DNA of 8,478 bases from an uncultured Micavibrio sp. (lineage in GTDB: Bacteria > Pseudomonadota > Alphaproteobacteria > Micavibrionales > UBA1664): contig CAJXOI010000023.1 of NCBI GenBank assembly GCA_913057885.1, positions 1-8,478 of the forward strand, read 5' to 3'. Below are positions 6,998 through 8,478 of the stretch, in pieces. A program made the position numbers and the translations under genes. The notes under the pieces were generated by a model, which worked only from the letters and a program-made list of their open reading frames with translations, was not told the DNA's origin and ran no database searches. Position 1 is the first letter of the stretch. Each line of letters starts with the position of its first letter.

Positions 6998-7579
6998 ATG
7001 GCGCATATGATCATACAAGGTGTTTACCCCATAACAGATGCAACAGAAGATTTATTTTTCGATTTGTGGGATGAAAGTAATGCAAACCCAGTCAATATTG
7101 AAAAGTTAGTGACAAGTGGCTTTGACGAAATGCCCCGTCTTGATAATCCTCGTGCGCCCTATTGCCCTGATCCTGTTAATAAGCCATCCGAAGAATTATG
7201 GCTGTGGGCGGACCCTAGCGATCCAACCGACCCTGAAAAAATGATTGCTCTGCGTATTAATCTTGAAAAGGCGGCAGATGGGTCATTCACTGAAACACCG
7301 ACAAAATGGACGATGGGAAAATCATCTATGGCCATAATCGTATATAAAAAATCATGCTGCCCCGAATATAGTGTTATGCTATGTGCGAAATTTGAAGATG
7401 GATGGGATTTCATTATTCGTGATAGTGTGAGAACGCATGACGGCGCAAAACAACATTTTGCGGATAAAGTTCAGCATGACCGCACGGGTGCTGAGCTCGC
7501 CCATGAATATGACCATGTTAGAAATGGCGATAGAGAATGTCATCATCACAGACCAGCAGCAGGACAGCTTAGACTCTAG
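6998..7579 (+). CDS. Hypothetical protein, 193 aa, possible frameshift near the 3' end
   Basis: Not recognised. There is no signal peptide or membrane helix. The body is acidic and Asp/Pro-rich (DEMPRLDNPRAPYCPDP, WADPSDPTDPE), followed by a strand-rich part (IALRINLE; AIIVYKKSCC; SVMLCAKF; GWDFIIRDS). Cysteines are C56, C120, C121, C129 and C181. In this frame the end reads ELAHEYDHVRNGDRECHHH, which contains an HExxH-like motif (169-173) and a His/Cys tail, but only 20 residues follow, less than a usual HExxH peptidase fold needs. All four arginines from residue 175 on are AGA, whereas five of the six before are CGN. A +1 shift near 7510-7525 would instead give MLEMAIENVIITDQQQ and continue to a stop at 7628. 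The body is well supported; the last 20-25 residues are uncertain. Being last after the 701-aa gene, it could be a partner of that protein. Confidence 0.6.
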   Translation: MAHMIIQGVYPITDATEDLFFDLWDESNANPVNIEKLVTSGFDEMPRLDNPRAPYCPDPVNKPSEELWLWADPSDPTDPEKMIALRINLEKAADGSFTETPTKWTMGKSSMAIIVYKKSCCPEYSVMLCAKFEDGWDFIIRDSVRTHDGAKQHFADKVQHDRTGAELAHEYDHVRNGDRECHHHRPAAGQLRL

Positions 7580-7587
7580 GCACTATA

Positions 7588-7606
7588 AAAAAGTTTATTA
7601 CTTTTT
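7588..7606. terminator. Possible bidirectional terminator between convergent genes
   Basis: AAAAAGT (7588-7594) and ACTTTTT (7600-7606) form an AT-rich 7-base inverted repeat with a 5-base loop, giving a T-run on either strand. It lies between the convergent 193-aa and DCC genes and includes the DCC stop codon (7600-7598). The stem has only one G-C pair, so termination would be weak. Confidence 0.3.
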
Positions 7607-7993
7607 GGGATTTACTGCGCAGCTATAGCCAAGCTTTTTAAATCGCCAGTTGGCAAAACGCTTATACAAAAATTGTGCGATGTGTTTGATAATGGGTAAG
7701 GCGATGATGACAGCCAAAACTCGCCATGCCTTCATTTGTCGCCATATGAGGATAAAGGCATCTACCCCGATATGCATTGTCGCGTTTTTATCACGTGCAT
7801 GAAGCGCCCTCAGGCCGTCTTCTTTTTTATATCCCAATGCTTCAAAAGCTTCGGGTGTGACCATAATATCCACCCACTCAAAAACATCGGGCGGGGCAAT
7901 TTTTTTATAGTGATTGATTTCTTTGGCGCATAATCCGCATGCCCCATCGTAGAAAACTTGTATTTTAGTGCGTGACCCATTTTTATTCATCAT
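7598..7993 (-). CDS. DCC-family (DUF393, YuxK-like) thiol-disulfide oxidoreductase-type protein
   Basis: The 131-residue product carries the defining N-terminal motif as FYDGACGLC, with the CxxC pair at C19 and C22, in a thioredoxin-like context where a redox-active disulfide is expected. Further family features are the middle ALHARDKNATMHIGVDAF segment and a hydrophobic C-terminal half (about 88-112) ending in YKRFANWRFKK, which matches the usual end of the family. Reaction and partner are unknown; the family name rests on the motif. The start is ATG 7993 (ATG 7990 is equally possible): AGGG lies 6 bases upstream. A longer frame running to 8182 exists but is the antisense of the DUF2237 gene. 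It converges on the unknown cluster and diverges from the DUF2237 gene across 22 bases. Confidence 0.85.
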   Translation of the reverse strand: MMNKNGSRTKIQVFYDGACGLCAKEINHYKKIAPPDVFEWVDIMVTPEAFEALGYKKEDGLRALHARDKNATMHIGVDAFILIWRQMKAWRVLAVIIALPIIKHIAQFLYKRFANWRFKKLGYSCAVNPKK

Positions 7994-8004
7994 ATGCTGC
8001 CCTA

Positions 8005-8010
8005 TATAAT
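8005..8010 (+). promoter_or_regulatory. -10 box (TATAAT) suggesting a leaderless DUF2237 transcript
   Basis: A perfect TATAAT ends 5 bases before ATG 8016. The usual distance from a -10 box to the transcription start would place +1 at about 8016-8018, on the start codon itself. No purine-rich ribosome site lies between the divergent start codons on the plus strand. A -35 match at 16-18 bases spacing is poor (TTTATT at 7982-7987). Confidence 0.45.
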
Positions 8011-8015
8011 GCTTT

Positions 8016-8478
8016 ATGAGACTAATTCCACTGGTTGCAGTGTTATTTTTTGGTTTGCTATCACCGTCTTTGGCAAACCCGCAATGCATAGGAATGGGAA
8101 AGGATGTTGGAATGTGTGAAACGGTTAATGATAAAAATGTTTTCGGAACAGGTTTGAAGCTCTGTTGTAATAATCCCGTCACGGGGTTTTACCGCAATGG
8201 TTTTTGTCAAACAGGGGCCCAGGATGTGGGCACGCATGTTGCCTGTGCCCAAGTTACAGATGAATTCTTACAATTTTCAAAATCAAGGGGGAATGATTTA
8301 ACACGCTCCATACCTCAATTTGATTTTCCAGGGTTAAAGGATGGTGACAAATGGTGCCTGTGCGCATCCCGTTGGATGGAAGCTTATGAAGCCGGTGTCG
8401 CTCCGCCTTTGGTTTTAGAGGCGACCCATGAAAGGATGTTGGATTTTGTGCCATTAGAAACCCTGCAGGCATTTGCGC
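8016..8478 (+). CDS. DUF2237 family protein with signal peptide (partial, 3' end missing)
   Basis: The first 154 residues are present and the gene runs off the right edge, probably close to its end. The DUF2237 core is clear from about residue 41: NVFGTGLKLCCNNPVTGFYR, then CQTGAQDVGTHVACAQVTDEFL, FSKSRGNDL, DFPGLKDGDKWCLCASRW, EAYEAGVAPPLVLEATHER. The biochemical function of the family is unknown to me. Cysteines are C24, C34, C50, C51, C64, C77, C114 and C116. Unlike the compact members of about 120 residues that I know, this one has an N-terminal hydrophobic leader ending SLA (1-20), so it is predicted to be exported and its cysteines would be in the periplasm. The ATG is forced: an in-frame TAA lies at 8007-8009 with no other start between. 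No ribosome site is seen upstream. Confidence 0.88.
   Translation, partial: MRLIPLVAVLFFGLLSPSLANPQCIGMGKDVGMCETVNDKNVFGTGLKLCCNNPVTGFYRNGFCQTGAQDVGTHVACAQVTDEFLQFSKSRGNDLTRSIPQFDFPGLKDGDKWCLCASRWMEAYEAGVAPPLVLEATHERMLDFVPLETLQAFA

Noticed and set aside
7994..8182. 63-codon N-terminal extension of the DCC gene
   Set aside because: It is antisense to the DUF2237 coding region, and the family motif begins a few residues after ATG 7993, which has its own AGGG site.
1..8478. tRNA, rRNA, CRISPR array, insertion sequence or attachment site
   Set aside because: I looked for direct-repeat arrays, transposase motifs, terminal inverted repeats and tRNA-like sequences and saw none.

Overview
The window looks like chromosome from a Gram-negative bacterium. 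The support is an RND-type tripartite efflux pair, several signal-peptide proteins and a family (DUF2946) known mainly from Proteobacteria. An alphaproteobacterium is my best guess, but no rRNA or marker gene is present, so the lineage is inference. Apart from the GC-rich proline linker of one gene, base composition looks like the mid-40s % GC by eye.

Layout. (1) 1-1985, minus strand: the first 294 codons of an HAE1-type RND permease, running off the left edge, preceded in the same operon by its periplasmic adaptor; the two genes overlap by ATGA. (2) 1986-2136: a divergent promoter region. (3) 2137-3549, plus: a 470-residue MscS-family mechanosensitive channel with a signal peptide. (4) 3610-3963, plus: a small DUF2946-like membrane or exported protein with a CPYC motif. 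(5) 4026-7579, plus: four genes I cannot assign to a family. They encode a 138-aa protein, a 122-aa acidic protein, a 701-aa modular protein (helical N-terminus with a probable internal duplication, about 160 residues of proline-rich linker, and a Cys/His-containing C-terminal module) and a 193-aa protein. The second and third overlap by one base, so they are probably translated together. (6) 7598-7993, minus: a DCC-family (DUF393/YuxK-like) thiol-disulfide oxidoreductase-type protein, converging on the unknown cluster. (7) 8016-right edge, plus: a DUF2237 protein carrying a signal peptide, divergent from the DCC gene across only 22 bases and probably made from a leaderless mRNA.

The efflux pair and the mechanosensitive channel are ordinary envelope genes. 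The part that may be undescribed is the 4026-7579 cluster. Within the 701-aa protein, GC content and arginine codons change sharply at the linker/C-terminal boundary, which suggests the C-terminal module and possibly the following gene have a different history from the N-terminal part. The 3' end of the 193-aa gene is also doubtful: it ends in an HExxH-like motif and a His/Cys-rich tail, but a second frame gives an equally natural ending, so a frameshift is possible. The DCC and DUF2237 genes are both cysteine-motif proteins; whether they work together is not shown by the sequence.
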